The translations under genes and the position numbers were made by a program. The notes below the pieces were generated by a model. The model was not told the origin of the DNA. It saw only the letters and a program-made list of their open reading frames with translations, and searched no databases. A stretch of DNA of 64,000 nt, taken from the NCBI RefSeq assembly GCF_009857835.1, contig NZ_WWCL01000001.1:186001-250000 (forward strand), written 5' to 3'. This DNA comes from Duganella fentianensis (GTDB taxonomy: Bacteria; Pseudomonadota; Gammaproteobacteria; Burkholderiales; Burkholderiaceae_D). Positions 1 through 8,205 of the stretch are shown here, piece after piece (within the stretch, counting starts at the first letter, position 1; each line of letters opens with the position of its first letter).

Positions 1-591
1 AACAAAGGTCTGGGCGAATTCAATCTGGAAGGTATCCCGCCAGCAGCACGCGGCACCCCGCAGATCGAAGTGACCTTCGACATCGACGCCAACGGCATTC
101 TGCACGTCGGCGCGAAAGACAAGGCCACCGGCAAGGAAAACAAGATCACCATCAAGGCGAACTCCGGTCTGACCGAAGAAGAGATCCAGAAGATGGTGAA
201 GGACGCCGAGCTGAACGCCGAAGAAGACAAGAAAGTGAAAGAGCTGGCCGAATCGCGCAACCAGGCAGATGCACTGGTGCACTCGACCCGCAAATCGCTG
301 ACCGAATACGGCGACAAGCTGGAAGCTGGCGAGAAAGAGAAGATCGAAGCGGCCATCACCGAACTGGAAGGTTCGATCAAGGCTGGCGATAAAGCCGACA
401 TCGACGCCAAAGTGGCTGCCCTGTCGACCGCTTCGCAGAAACTGGGCGAGAAGATGTACGCTGACATGCAAGCCCAGCAAGCTGCTGGTGGCGCTGGTGC
501 CGAAGGCGGCGCCCACGCTGGCGAACAGGCCAAGCCACAGCAGGACGACGTGGTAGACGCTGACTTCAAAGAAGTAAAAGACAGCAAGTAA
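1..591 (+). CDS. dnaK: Chaperone DnaK, C-terminal part (5' end outside window)
   Basis: This is the 3' end of the Hsp70 chaperone gene; the reading frame is open from base 1, so the start and the ATPase domain lie upstream of the window. The visible 196 residues cover the end of the beta-sandwich substrate-binding domain ([20 protein letters not shown] is typical) and the helical lid. A disordered Gly/Ala/Gln-rich tail follows and ends in [14 protein letters not shown], the DnaK C-terminal signature. DnaK binds unfolded cytoplasmic proteins with DnaJ and GrpE. dnaJ follows 163 bp downstream after a hairpin terminator, so read-through or a separate promoter would be needed for dnaJ. Identity is secure from sequence motifs. 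Confidence 0.97.
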   Translation, partial: NKGLGEFNLEGIPPAARGTPQIEVTFDIDANGILHVGAKDKATGKENKITIKANSGLTEEEIQKMVKDAELNAEEDKKVKELAESRNQADALVHSTRKSLTEYGDKLEAGEKEKIEAAITELEGSIKAGDKADIDAKVAALSTASQKLGEKMYADMQAQQAAGGAGAEGGAHAGEQAKPQQDDVVDADFKEVKDSK

Positions 592-627
592 GATCGCCAT
601 CCCCGCCACAGCGCGGGGACGACGAGC

Positions 628-669
628 GCCGAGCCATCGGCCGTGTAAGCGGTACCGGCTCGGCTTTTT
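628..669 (+). terminator. Rho-independent terminator after dnaK
   Basis: The inverted repeat GCCGAGCC (628-635) / GGCTCGGC (657-664) has a 21-nt loop and is followed directly by five T. It lies between dnaK and dnaJ and probably lowers dnaJ expression relative to dnaK. The long loop makes it moderate in strength. Confidence 0.65.
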
Positions 670-754
670 AGCATAATCAGTAGAGCATTTTTCTGGCGCA
701 GTTCGCTGCGCCGGAGGTCTACACCCGTAATAACTACAGCAAGGTGCCGACAAG

Positions 755-1879
755 ATGGCAAAGCGAGATTTCTACGAAGTACTAGGCGTCGCCAAGAACG
801 CGTCGGAAGACGAGATCAAAAAGGCTTACCGCAAGCTGGCGATGAAGTACCATCCGGACCGTAATCCGGATAGCAAAGAGTCGGAAGAAAAATTCAAGGA
901 AGTCAAAGAAGCCTACGAGATGCTGACCAATCCGGAGAAGCGCGATGCGTACGACCGTTATGGTCACGCTGGCGTCGATCCTAACATGGGCGGCGGAGGC
1001 GGCTTTGGCGGTGCAGGCGGCTTCGGTGATGCCTTCGGCGATATTTTCGGCGATATTTTCGGCGGTGGCCGTGGCCGCAGCTCGGGCCCGCAGGTCTACC
1101 GTGGCGCCGACTTGCGCTACAACCTGGAAATTACGCTGGAACAGGCAGCGCACGGTTTCGACACCACCATCCGCGTACCGTCGTGGGACAAGTGCGATAC
1201 CTGCAGCGGCACGGGCGCCAAGCCCGGCACGTCGCCGGTGACCTGCTCGACCTGTGCCGGTCACGGTCAGGTGCGTATGCAGCAGGGCTTCTTCAGCATC
1301 CAGCAGACCTGCCCCAAGTGCCACGGCACGGGCAAGATCATTCCCGAGCCATGCGCAGCCTGCTCGGGTCAGGGCCGCATCAAGCGTAACAAGACGCTGG
1401 AAGTGAAAATTCCGGTCGGTATCGACAACGGCATGCGTATCCGCTCGTCCGGCAACGGCGAACCGGGTACCAATGGCGGGCCGTCGGGCGACCTGTATGT
1501 GGAAATCCATATCAAGCCGCACGCCGTATTCCAGCGCGAAGGCGACGATCTGCATTGCGAAATGCCGATTTCGTTTGCCAAGGCAGCCCTGGGTGGCGAA
1601 ATCGAAGTGCCTACCCTGAATGGCAAGGTGGCCTTCACCGTGCCGGAAGGTACCCAGTCGGGCAAGACTTTCCGCCTTAAAGGCAAGGGTATCAAGGGCG
1701 TACGTTCGGGTTTTGCGGGCGATCTGTTCTGCCATGTGGCGGTAGAAACCCCCGTCAAACTGACGGACAAGCAGAAGGAACTGCTGCGCGATTTCGAAAA
1801 ATCGACCACGGAAGGCGGCGCCAAACACAGCCCGCAGACCAAAACATGGCGTGACAAGGTGAAGGACTTCTTCGAGTAA
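755..1879 (+). CDS. dnaJ: Chaperone protein DnaJ
   Basis: Co-chaperone that delivers substrates to DnaK and stimulates its ATPase; cytoplasmic. The 374 residues match the usual length of about 375. The order is: J domain (residues 1-70) with the HPD motif in KYHPDRNPD; a Gly/Phe-rich linker (about 77-110); and four CxxCxGxG zinc repeats ([32 protein letters not shown]; about 149-215). Two C-terminal beta domains follow. The ATG at 755 is preceded by an AAGGTG at 741-746, and the protein starts [12 protein letters not shown] as expected. It follows dnaK and ends in a strong terminator at 1909-1947. Confidence 0.98.
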   Translation: MAKRDFYEVLGVAKNASEDEIKKAYRKLAMKYHPDRNPDSKESEEKFKEVKEAYEMLTNPEKRDAYDRYGHAGVDPNMGGGGGFGGAGGFGDAFGDIFGDIFGGGRGRSSGPQVYRGADLRYNLEITLEQAAHGFDTTIRVPSWDKCDTCSGTGAKPGTSPVTCSTCAGHGQVRMQQGFFSIQQTCPKCHGTGKIIPEPCAACSGQGRIKRNKTLEVKIPVGIDNGMRIRSSGNGEPGTNGGPSGDLYVEIHIKPHAVFQREGDDLHCEMPISFAKAALGGEIEVPTLNGKVAFTVPEGTQSGKTFRLKGKGIKGVRSGFAGDLFCHVAVETPVKLTDKQKELLRDFEKSTTEGGAKHSPQTKTWRDKVKDFFE

Positions 1880-1908
1880 GTGCTACTTTACCCGTCCTGC
1901 TAAAATCG

Positions 1909-1947
1909 GACCGCCGTCCTGCTATGGTGCAGTACGGCGGTCTTCTT
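1909..1947 (+). terminator. Rho-independent terminator after dnaJ
   Basis: A perfect 9-bp inverted repeat, GACCGCCGT (1909-1917) and ACGGCGGTC (1934-1942), is followed by TTCTT. It ends the dnaKJ transcript. It also overlaps the upstream possible start at 1924 of the carbonic anhydrase frame, which argues for the later start at 1966. Confidence 0.75.
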
Positions 1948-1965
1948 ATGTACGAGAGGAATATG

Positions 1966-2643
1966 ATGAGTGATCTGGACATTAGTACGTCGCCCCTGAG
2001 TGGTCTGCTGGCCAACAACCGCCGCTGGGCCGAATCGGAAATCGAACGCGATCCCGAATTCTTCAAACGCCTGGCGCAGCAGGCCTCGCCTGAATACCTG
2101 TGGATAGGCTGCTCCGATAGCCGCGTGCCGGCGAACGAGCTGCTGGGTCTGGCGCCGGGCGACGTGTTCGTGCACCGTAATATTGCCAATGTGGTCGTGC
2201 ATACGGATCTGAACTGCCTGTCCGTGCTGCAGTTCGCCATCGACGTGCTGAAGGTAAAGCACGTGATCATCGTGGGCCATTACGGCTGCAAGGGCGTGCA
2301 TGCGGCCATGGTCGGCACCCGCGTGGGGCTGGCCGATAACTGGCTACGCCATGTGCAGGACGTGAACCAGAAGCACGAGCGCTATCTGGGCGAGATCGTC
2401 GAGACCAACAAGCGTTCCGAACGCCTGTGCGAGCTGAATGTGGTGGAACAGGTGCAGAACGTGTGCCAGACTACCATCGTGCAGGACGCGTGGGAGCGCG
2501 GCCAGCAGGTGACGGTGCACGGCTGGGTGTACGGCCTGAAAGACGGCAAGCTGCACGACCTGCAGATGACCGTCACGGGCAGCGACGAACTGGCGCCACG
2601 GGTGGCCGAGCGGCTGGCCAAATACGCGGTAGCAAGCGTCTGA
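1966..2643 (+). CDS. can: Beta-class carbonic anhydrase
   Basis: Zinc enzyme that interconverts CO2 and bicarbonate in the cytoplasm. The beta-class metal and active-site motifs are present: CSDSRVPA (zinc Cys plus the Asp-Arg dyad) and HYGCKG (zinc His and Cys). Length is 225 residues, close to E. coli Can. The frame is open from 1924, but bases 1909-1947 form the dnaJ terminator, and a good AGAGGA (1955-1960) sits just before tandem ATGs at 1963 and 1966; 1966 gives MSDLDISTS, as in relatives. It stands as a single gene between dnaJ and nasT. Its link to the nitrate genes downstream is positional only. Confidence 0.93.
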   Translation: MSDLDISTSPLSGLLANNRRWAESEIERDPEFFKRLAQQASPEYLWIGCSDSRVPANELLGLAPGDVFVHRNIANVVVHTDLNCLSVLQFAIDVLKVKHVIIVGHYGCKGVHAAMVGTRVGLADNWLRHVQDVNQKHERYLGEIVETNKRSERLCELNVVEQVQNVCQTTIVQDAWERGQQVTVHGWVYGLKDGKLHDLQMTVTGSDELAPRVAERLAKYAVASV

Positions 2644-2719
2644 ACGGGCATTTGCGTGAAGCAGGAGTGATTCTTGCTTCATTGTGGGGCATGAACCTTA
2701 TTACGCACCACTACCGACC

Positions 2720-3343
2720 ATGAAACATTTACGCATCGTGGTTGTCAATCCCGTCATTCTGGCGGGTGACGAAGATGATCCGGCCCTGCAGGCCCAGACC
2801 GAGCGCGCCCGTGCGCTGCGCATCGGCCTGCTGGAGGCCGGCTATGACATCATCGCTTCTCTACCGCCCGACATGTATCTGCCCGAGCGCATCGCCCAGC
2901 TGCAGCCCGATATGATCATCGTCGATGCCGAATCCGACGCGCGCGATGTGCTCGAGCACATTGTCATCGCCACGCGCGACGAGCGCCGCCCCATCGTGAT
3001 GTTCACGGAAAGCGAGGATACGGCCAGCATGGAGGCCGCCGTGGCGGCTGGCGTGTCGGCCTATATCGTGGCCGGCCTGCATAGCGAGCGCATCAAGCCC
3101 GTGCTGCAGGTGGCGCTGGCCCGCTTCAAACGCGAGCAGAAGCTGCTGGACGAACTATCCGATACCAAGAGCAAGCTGGCCGAGCGCAAGCTGATCGAGC
3201 GGGCCAAGGGCTTGCTAATGTCGCGCCAGAACTATAGCGAGGAGCAGGCCTACCAGCGCCTGCGCAGCATGGCCATGAGCAAGAACCTCAAGCTGTCCGA
3301 GGTGGCCCAGCGCATCCTTGACGTGGAAGACTTGCTGGGTTAA
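2720..3343 (+). CDS. nasT: Nitrate response antiterminator NasT (pseudo-receiver plus ANTAR domain)
   Basis: RNA-binding antiterminator expected to relieve termination in the nitrate assimilation leaders. Residues 1-125 form a receiver-like fold. It keeps an Asp after beta-3 (PDMIIVDAES), but the acidic pair normally after beta-1 is replaced (RIVVVNPVIL) and the conserved Lys is absent (AYIVAGL), so phosphorylation is unlikely. The C-terminal ANTAR domain is clear (LIERAKGLLMSRQNYSEEQA then LRSMAMSKNLKLSEVA). The start at 2720 gives the family N-terminus MKHLRIVVVNP; a GTG at 2684 in frame is an alternative. Two candidate RNA targets lie downstream, at 3498-3541 and 8235-8304. In other bacteria NasT is held inactive by the nitrate sensor NasS; no separate NasS gene is visible here. 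Confidence 0.9.
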   Translation: MKHLRIVVVNPVILAGDEDDPALQAQTERARALRIGLLEAGYDIIASLPPDMYLPERIAQLQPDMIIVDAESDARDVLEHIVIATRDERRPIVMFTESEDTASMEAAVAAGVSAYIVAGLHSERIKPVLQVALARFKREQKLLDELSDTKSKLAERKLIERAKGLLMSRQNYSEEQAYQRLRSMAMSKNLKLSEVAQRILDVEDLLG

Positions 3344-3361
3344 GCCCGGCGCCCATAAATG

Positions 3362-3390
3362 ATGCACTGCGCAATGGCGGTGCGTTTTTT
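3362..3390 (+). terminator. Rho-independent terminator after nasT
   Basis: A 9-bp stem with two G-T pairs (3362-3370 with 3377-3385) closes a 6-nt loop and runs into a T tract. It separates the nasT transcript from the nrtA promoter region. Confidence 0.65.
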
Positions 3391-3470
3391 GCGCCATGGG
3401 GCGGCATGGCGCGCCTAGGCTGGCTTCCTTGCCGTTTGCTAATCCCCCTGTTATCCCCCTGCAGCATGGC

Positions 3471-3487
3471 TGGCACAGTCATTGCAT
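3471..3487 (+). promoter_or_regulatory. Sigma-54 (RpoN) promoter of the nrtABD operon
   Basis: TGGCAC (3471-3476), five bases, then TTGCA (3482-3486) fits the -24/-12 consensus, with the invariant GG (3472-3473) and GC (3484-3485) separated by exactly 10 bases. The predicted transcript start is near 3497, immediately before the first leader hairpin at 3498. An NtrC-type activator is expected; I did not find a convincing NtrC site here. Confidence 0.88.
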
Positions 3488-3497
3488 AGTCTAGGAC

Positions 3498-3541
3498 AAG
3501 CGCAACGATGCGCTTATGCACTCTGCCAACGGCGGTGGAGT
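3498..3541 (+). promoter_or_regulatory. ANTAR (NasT) target RNA: twin hexaloop hairpins in the nrtA leader
   Basis: Hairpin P1 is AAGCGC-[AACGAT]-GCGCTT (3498-3515) with a perfect 6-bp stem. Hairpin P2 is ACTCTGCC-[AACGGC]-GGTGGAGT (3520-3541), 8 bp with two G-U pairs. Both six-base loops have A at position 1 and G at position 4, the rule for ANTAR substrates. They are four bases apart, begin at the predicted sigma-54 start site and precede an intrinsic terminator. The layout and the nearby nasT gene support NasT binding. This was read by eye and not tested with a covariance model. Confidence 0.85.
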
Positions 3542-3555
3542 ACACCAGACAACGA

Positions 3556-3607
3556 CGTCTACCGTACACCGAGCTTGTGGCTTGCGTGTGGGTGGGCGTT
3601 TTTTTTT
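3556..3607 (+). terminator. Leader terminator upstream of nrtA (regulated)
   Basis: CGTCTACC (3556-3563) pairs with GGTGGGCG (3591-3598) and ACAC (3566-3569) pairs with GTGT (3586-3589), followed by nine T (3599-3607). It lies between the ANTAR hairpins and nrtA, where it would stop transcription unless NasT acts. Several pairs are G-U, so the exact fold is uncertain. Confidence 0.7.
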
Positions 3608-3636
3608 GTGCAGACACGGACTAGACGAGGATAGCC

Positions 3637-4923
3637 ATGGAAAAAAAGCAGACACCAATCGACGCAGCGCCTGAGACCGAGGTGAACGTGAAGCGGCGGG
3701 CAGTGGTGCAGAGCATGATTCATGGTGCAGGACTGGTAGCGGGAGGAAGTATGCTGGGATTGGCAACAGGTGGCGTGTGGGCGGCTGGTTCGGATAAACC
3801 GGAAAAGGAAGAAGTCAAAATCGGCTTTATTCCGCTGACCGACTGCGCCTCTGTGGTGATGGCCTCGGTGCTGGGGCTGGACAAGAAATATGGCGTGAAG
3901 TTCGTGCTGAGCAAGGAAGCCTCATGGGCCGGCGTGCGCGACAAACTGGCCAATGGCGACCTCGATGCCGCCCACGTGCTGTACGGCCTGCTGTACGGCG
4001 TGCAGATGGGCATAGGCGGCCAGAAGAAGGATATGGCGGTGCTGATGGGCCTGAACAACAATGGTCAGGCCATCACTCTTTCCAAGAAGCTGGCCGATAA
4101 GGGCGCCGTGGATGGCGCTTCGCTCAACAAGCTGATGCAGACCGACAAGCGCGAATACACCTTCGCCCAGACTTTCCCGACCGGCACCCACGCCATGTGG
4201 CTGTACTACTGGCTGGCCGCCAACGGCATCAACCCGCTCAAGGATGCCAAGGTGATTACCGTGCCGCCGCCGCAGATGGTAGCCAATATGCGCGTCGGTA
4301 ATATGGATGGCTTCTGCGTAGGCGAACCATGGGGCCACCGCGCCATCATGGATGGCGTAGGCATTACCGCCACCACCACGCAGGATATCTGGCGCGACCA
4401 TCCGGAGAAGGTGCTGGGCACCACGCTGGAATTTGCCAAAAAATACCCGAACACCTGCCGCGCCATGATGGCCGCCATACTGGAAGCCGGCAAATGGATC
4501 GATGCTTCGCTGGCCAACAAGAACCGCATGGCCGAAGTCATCGCCGACAAGTCCTACGTCAACACCAGCAAGGATGCCATCGACCAGCGCATCATGGGCC
4601 GCTACCAGAATGGTCTGGGCAAGACCTGGGACGATGCCAACTACATGAAGTTCTACAACGACGGCCTGGTCAACTTCCCGTATCTGTCGGATGGCATGTG
4701 GTTCATGACCCAGCATCGCCGCTGGGGCCTGCTGAAGGACGATCCTGATTATCTGGCAGTGGCCACGGCCGTCAACCAGATCGACCTGTACAAGGACGCT
4801 GCCACCATGACCAAGACGCCGCTGCCGAAAAGCCCGCTGCGTAGCTCCAAGCTGATGGATGGTTCCGTGTGGGACGGCAAGAACCCGAAAGCCTACGCCG
4901 CCTCGTTCAAAATCAAAGCCTGA
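3637..4923 (+). CDS. nrtA: Nitrate ABC transporter substrate-binding protein NrtA
   Basis: NrtA/CmpA/SsuA-type solute-binding protein that would capture nitrate or nitrite for the NrtBD transporter. The N-terminus has a twin-arginine-like export signal: KRRAVVQS at about residues 19-26, a hydrophobic Gly/Ala stretch, then a possible cleavage after VWA near residue 50. The mature part starts KIGFIPLTDCASVVMA, typical of nitrate binders. Length is 428 residues. GAGGA precedes the ATG. It is first in nrtA-nrtB-nrtD, 11 bp before nrtB, behind the regulated leader. The related sensor NasS has the same fold but normally lacks an export signal, so the signal favours a transport role. Confidence 0.9.
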   Translation: MEKKQTPIDAAPETEVNVKRRAVVQSMIHGAGLVAGGSMLGLATGGVWAAGSDKPEKEEVKIGFIPLTDCASVVMASVLGLDKKYGVKFVLSKEASWAGVRDKLANGDLDAAHVLYGLLYGVQMGIGGQKKDMAVLMGLNNNGQAITLSKKLADKGAVDGASLNKLMQTDKREYTFAQTFPTGTHAMWLYYWLAANGINPLKDAKVITVPPPQMVANMRVGNMDGFCVGEPWGHRAIMDGVGITATTTQDIWRDHPEKVLGTTLEFAKKYPNTCRAMMAAILEAGKWIDASLANKNRMAEVIADKSYVNTSKDAIDQRIMGRYQNGLGKTWDDANYMKFYNDGLVNFPYLSDGMWFMTQHRRWGLLKDDPDYLAVATAVNQIDLYKDAATMTKTPLPKSPLRSSKLMDGSVWDGKNPKAYAASFKIKA

Positions 4924-4934
4924 AAGGGAATGCC

Positions 4935-5816
4935 ATGAACGCCATGCTGAAACCCGAAACCGCACTACCCGTGGAGGTGCCGGTGCGCCGTCCTCGCCCT
5001 GCGCTCAAGGTCAACTCGGTAGCCCGTGCACGCGAACAGGTGTCGGCAGCAGCCGTCAAGGTGATCGCGCCGTTGCTGGGCGCAGCGCTGCTGGTGCTGG
5101 TCTGGCAGATCATCACCATCAAGAACAGCAACTTTCCCACGCCGCTGGCGACCTGGCATGAGGCCGTGACGCTGTTCTTGGATCCGTTCTACCGCAATAG
5201 CCCGAATGATCAGGGCATAGGCTGGAACATCCTCGCCTCGCTGCAGCGCGTGGCGGTGGGCTTCGGGCTGGCTGCGCTGGTCGGTATCCCGTTGGGCTTT
5301 CTGATCGGCCGCGTGCCTTTCGTCGGCAGCATGGTGGGGCCGATGATCAGCCTGCTCAAGCCCGTCTCGCCGCTGGCCTGGCTGCCTATCGGTCTGCTGG
5401 TGTTCAAGTCGGCCAACCCTGCCGCCATCTGGTCCATCTTCATCTGCTCGATCTGGCCCATGATTATCAATACGGCGGTAGGCGTGCAGCGGGTGCCGCA
5501 GGATTATATGAACGTGGCGCGCGTGCTCAATCTGTCGGAGTGGAAGGTGCTGACCAAGATCCTGCTGCCATCGGCCCTGCCTTACATTCTGACGGGCGTG
5601 CGCCTGTCCATCGGCACCGCATGGCTGGTGATCGTGGCGGCAGAAATGCTGACCGGCGGCGTAGGCATAGGCTTCTGGGTCTGGGATGAGTGGAACAACC
5701 TGAATGTACCGCACATCATCATCGCCATCGTGGCGATCGGCGTAGTGGGGCTGTTGCTGGAACAGGCACTGGTTGCACTGGCACGCGCATTCAGCTACGA
5801 ACAGGTAGCCAACTAA
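4935..5816 (+). CDS. nrtB: Nitrate ABC transporter permease NrtB
   Basis: Inner membrane permease of the BPD_transp_1 family. It has about six hydrophobic segments: the first is near residues 38-57 (VIAPLLGAALLVLVWQIITI), and the permease EAA-like loop lies around residues 190-215 (DYMNVARVLNLSEW). The 293 residues match NrtB/SsuC proteins. The start at 4935 is chosen because AAGGGA lies 5-10 bases upstream and because the open frame before it lies within nrtA. It forms a homodimer channel energised by NrtD and fed by NrtA. Neighbours are 11 bp (nrtA) and 15 bp (nrtD) away, so one transcript is expected. Confidence 0.92.
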   Translation: MNAMLKPETALPVEVPVRRPRPALKVNSVARAREQVSAAAVKVIAPLLGAALLVLVWQIITIKNSNFPTPLATWHEAVTLFLDPFYRNSPNDQGIGWNILASLQRVAVGFGLAALVGIPLGFLIGRVPFVGSMVGPMISLLKPVSPLAWLPIGLLVFKSANPAAIWSIFICSIWPMIINTAVGVQRVPQDYMNVARVLNLSEWKVLTKILLPSALPYILTGVRLSIGTAWLVIVAAEMLTGGVGIGFWVWDEWNNLNVPHIIIAIVAIGVVGLLLEQALVALARAFSYEQVAN

Positions 5817-5831
5817 GGAAAGGCGGATCTC

Positions 5832-6638
5832 ATGGACGACGCAAAATTCATCGATATCGAAGGCGTGGAGATGGTATTCCATACCAGGAAAGGGGTATTC
5901 CACGCTCTGCGCGAGATTAACCTGAAGGTACGCAAGGGCGAGTTCATTACCCTGATCGGTCACTCGGGCTGCGGCAAATCGACGCTACTCAATCTGATTG
6001 CAGGGCTGACCAGGCCTACGGAAGGCGTGCTGTTATGCGCCAACCGCGAAATCGCTGGCCCAGCACCCGAGCGTGCCGTGGTGTTCCAGAACCACTCGCT
6101 GCTGCCATGGCTGACCTGCTATGAAAACATCTACCTCGGCGTCGAGCGCGTGTTCGGCAAAACGGAGACGGCCGCCCAGCTACGTGAACGCACCATGCGT
6201 GCGCTGGCGCTGGTAGGCCTGACGGCGGCCGAGAGCAAGCGGCCGCACGAGATATCGGGCGGCATGAAGCAGCGCGTGGGCATCGCCCGTGCGCTGGCGA
6301 TGGAGCCTAAAGTGCTGCTGATGGACGAACCGTTCGGCGCACTCGACGCGCTGACCCGCGCCCACCTGCAGGACGAACTGCTGAAGATCGTTGCCGCCAC
6401 CCAGTCCACCGTGGTGATGGTGACGCACGATGTGGACGAAGCCGTGCTGCTGTCGGACCGCATCGTCATGCTGACCAACGGCCCCGCTGCCACCATAGGC
6501 GAGATCGTCGAAGTGCAGCTCGAGCACCCGCGCGACCGCGTGGCGCTGGCGCAGGATGCGCGTTATGCCGAGTATCGCAGCGCGGTGCTGGAATTCCTGT
6601 ACCGCAAACAGGCCCACCCTGCGAAAGAGGCAGCGTAA
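5832..6638 (+). CDS. nrtD: Nitrate ABC transporter ATP-binding protein NrtD
   Basis: Cytoplasmic ATPase subunit driving nitrate import through NrtB. All ABC motifs are present in 268 residues: Walker [11 protein letters not shown]-loop [11 protein letters not shown], signature EISGGMKQR, Walker [13 protein letters not shown] and switch His in MVTHD. The length fits NrtD, not the larger NrtC with its fused binding-protein domain. It overlaps the next gene by one base (TAATG), so translation is probably coupled to the P-box protein that follows. Confidence 0.92.
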   Translation: MDDAKFIDIEGVEMVFHTRKGVFHALREINLKVRKGEFITLIGHSGCGKSTLLNLIAGLTRPTEGVLLCANREIAGPAPERAVVFQNHSLLPWLTCYENIYLGVERVFGKTETAAQLRERTMRALALVGLTAAESKRPHEISGGMKQRVGIARALAMEPKVLLMDEPFGALDALTRAHLQDELLKIVAATQSTVVMVTHDVDEAVLLSDRIVMLTNGPAATIGEIVEVQLEHPRDRVALAQDARYAEYRSAVLEFLYRKQAHPAKEAA

Positions 6639-7309
6639 TGGGCGCGCCGGATTATGCTGCAGCGCTGGCAGCCAGATCAGCACGGCCGCTGTCGGGAGAA
6701 GTATTCGGCGCGATGATCAATCTGTCGGGCCGCCGCCGCTTCACTTCGCAACGTATCGTGCTGTATGCGCTGCTGGCCCTGCAGGGAGAAGAAGCCAGTC
6801 TGGCCGTTGCGCGCGAAGCACTGGGTCTGTTCCGCAATGCCCATCAGGCCTTGCTGGAAGAAAGCGACGGTCTGCCCGGCGTGTTCTGTCCGGAGCTGCA
6901 GCGCGCCTATTTCGGTCAGGAGGAAGGCGACCGCAAGATCCGCGCTTTTGCCGATCTGGCAGAGCGCACCTTGCGCGCCATCGAAACGGCTAGCGCCGAG
7001 GCACAGGCACTGCAAGCGGAGCTGGTGCAGCAGACCACGCCCACACTGGACGTACTGAACCAGATCACCGCCATCTACGAGGAGCAGTCACGCCTGCATG
7101 CACGCCAGATGAAGCGGCAGCTGCGCAGCGTGATCAGCGATATCGAAACTATCAACCGCGAAGCGCGCATGGTGGCTTTCAATGCGCGCATCGTGGCAGC
7201 GCGGGCTGGACGGGCAGGCGTGGAATTTTCCGTGGTCGCCGGCGTGATGTCTAACATCTCGGGCGAAATCGACCAGATGATCGCGACCGCGCTGGCCGCA
7301 GCAGAATAG
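6638..7309 (+). CDS. Soluble P-box / chemoreceptor-tip-like protein in the nitrate operon
   Basis: No characterised family was recognised for this 223-residue protein. Residues 27-39 read INLSGRRRFTSQR, which resembles the nitrate-binding P-box of NarX/NarQ and the PilJ/type IV pili transducer N-terminal domain. Residues about 100-165 are predicted helical and charged. Residues about 165-215 (INREARMVAFNARIVAARAG, then VEFSVVAGVMSNIS) resemble the hairpin tip of methyl-accepting chemotaxis proteins. There is no signal peptide or membrane segment, so it should be cytoplasmic. It overlaps nrtD by one base and cobA follows 10 bp later, placing it inside the nitrate operon. I infer a soluble nitrate sensor, perhaps partnering NasT; function is unproven. 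Confidence 0.8.
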   Translation: MGAPDYAAALAARSARPLSGEVFGAMINLSGRRRFTSQRIVLYALLALQGEEASLAVAREALGLFRNAHQALLEESDGLPGVFCPELQRAYFGQEEGDRKIRAFADLAERTLRAIETASAEAQALQAELVQQTTPTLDVLNQITAIYEEQSRLHARQMKRQLRSVISDIETINREARMVAFNARIVAARAGRAGVEFSVVAGVMSNISGEIDQMIATALAAAE

Positions 7310-7319
7310 GGAGAGCAGC

Positions 7320-8090
7320 ATGGGCAAGGTAACACTGGTAGGTGCAGGGCCGGGCGATCCGGAACTGCTGACCATCAAGGCAGTACGCGCCATACAGCAG
7401 GCCGACGTGGTGCTGATCGATGATCTGGTCAACCCCACCATACTGGAGTACGCACCGGCTACCGCGCGGGTAATACAGGTGGGTAAGCGCGGCGGCTGCG
7501 CCTCCACGCCGCAGGAATTCATCGAGCGGCTGATGGTGGCCGAAGCGCGCGCCGGCCAGCAGGTGGTGCGTCTCAAGGGCGGCGACCCGTATCTGTTCGG
7601 CCGTGGCGGCGAGGAACGCGCCACGCTGCAGGCGCATGGCATTGCCGTCGAGGTGGTGCCCGGCATTAGCAGCGGCGTGGCGGCACCGGCCAGCATAGGC
7701 GTGCCGCTGACCCATCGCGACTGGAGCCAGGGCGCAATCTTTGTTACCGGCCATGGCAAGGATGAACAGTCGGAGCCTAACTGGGCGGCGCTGGCGCAGA
7801 GCGGCCTCACGCTGGTGATCTATATGGGCGTGGCGCGGGTGGAGTCCATACAGGCTGGCCTGCTGGCCGGTGGCGCGGCGCTCACCTTGCCCGTGGCCGT
7901 GGTGCAGTCGGCCACGCGTGTACAGCAGCGCCAGATCGTGACTACGCTGGGCCAGCTGCCGCAGACGCTGCACGATAGCGGCCTTGGTAGCCCCTCCATC
8001 ATCGTTATCGGCGATGTGGTGCGCTGTGCCGAGGCATGGCAGGAGCTGGTGCAGGTGCCGGTGTCCGCCTGCACCGCAACCGCCCGCTAA
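7320..8090 (+). CDS. cobA: Uroporphyrinogen-III C-methyltransferase (SUMT)
   Basis: Methylates uroporphyrinogen III twice with S-adenosylmethionine to give precorrin-2, the entry to siroheme, the prosthetic group of NirB. The 256 residues carry the tetrapyrrole methyltransferase motifs: VGAGPGDPELLT at the N-terminus, VVRLKGGDPYLFGRGGEE, and PGISSGVAAPA. No CysG dehydrogenase/chelatase domain is fused, so the rest of siroheme synthesis is encoded elsewhere. GGGAGAG precedes the ATG. It is the last gene of the nrtABD cluster and sits directly before the narK-nirBD-nasA leader, linking cofactor supply to nitrite reductase. Confidence 0.94.
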   Translation: MGKVTLVGAGPGDPELLTIKAVRAIQQADVVLIDDLVNPTILEYAPATARVIQVGKRGGCASTPQEFIERLMVAEARAGQQVVRLKGGDPYLFGRGGEERATLQAHGIAVEVVPGISSGVAAPASIGVPLTHRDWSQGAIFVTGHGKDEQSEPNWAALAQSGLTLVIYMGVARVESIQAGLLAGGAALTLPVAVVQSATRVQQRQIVTTLGQLPQTLHDSGLGSPSIIVIGDVVRCAEAWQELVQVPVSACTATAR

Positions 8091-8093
8091 TGG

Positions 8094-8110
8094 TGCACCG
8101 ATAAAGTGCG
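8094..8110 (+). promoter_or_regulatory. Candidate NtrC enhancer site upstream of narK
   Basis: TGCACC (8094-8099), five bases, AGTGCG (8105-8110) fits the NtrC pattern GCAC-Y-N5-R-GTGC. It is about 130 bp before the predicted sigma-54 start, a usual enhancer distance. Further TGCACC (8115-8120) and GGTGCA (8137-8142) half-sites follow, but with non-standard spacing. Confidence 0.6.
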
Positions 8111-8205
8111 CGCCTGCACCGCCAGCTAGCAGTTGCGGTGCAGGGAACCGATCAAATTAGCGCTGACAGCCTGATTTCCCTCTAGCGCCGTGGCTTCCCC
8201 CAAGT

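Noticed and set aside
1924..1965. Longer N-terminus for the carbonic anhydrase
   Set aside because: The bases form the dnaJ terminator, and the later ATG at 1966 has the ribosome site.
3361..3385. TGCACT...GGTGCG before nrtA as an NtrC site
   Set aside because: The half-sites are five bases too far apart for NtrC, and the same bases form the nasT terminator hairpin.
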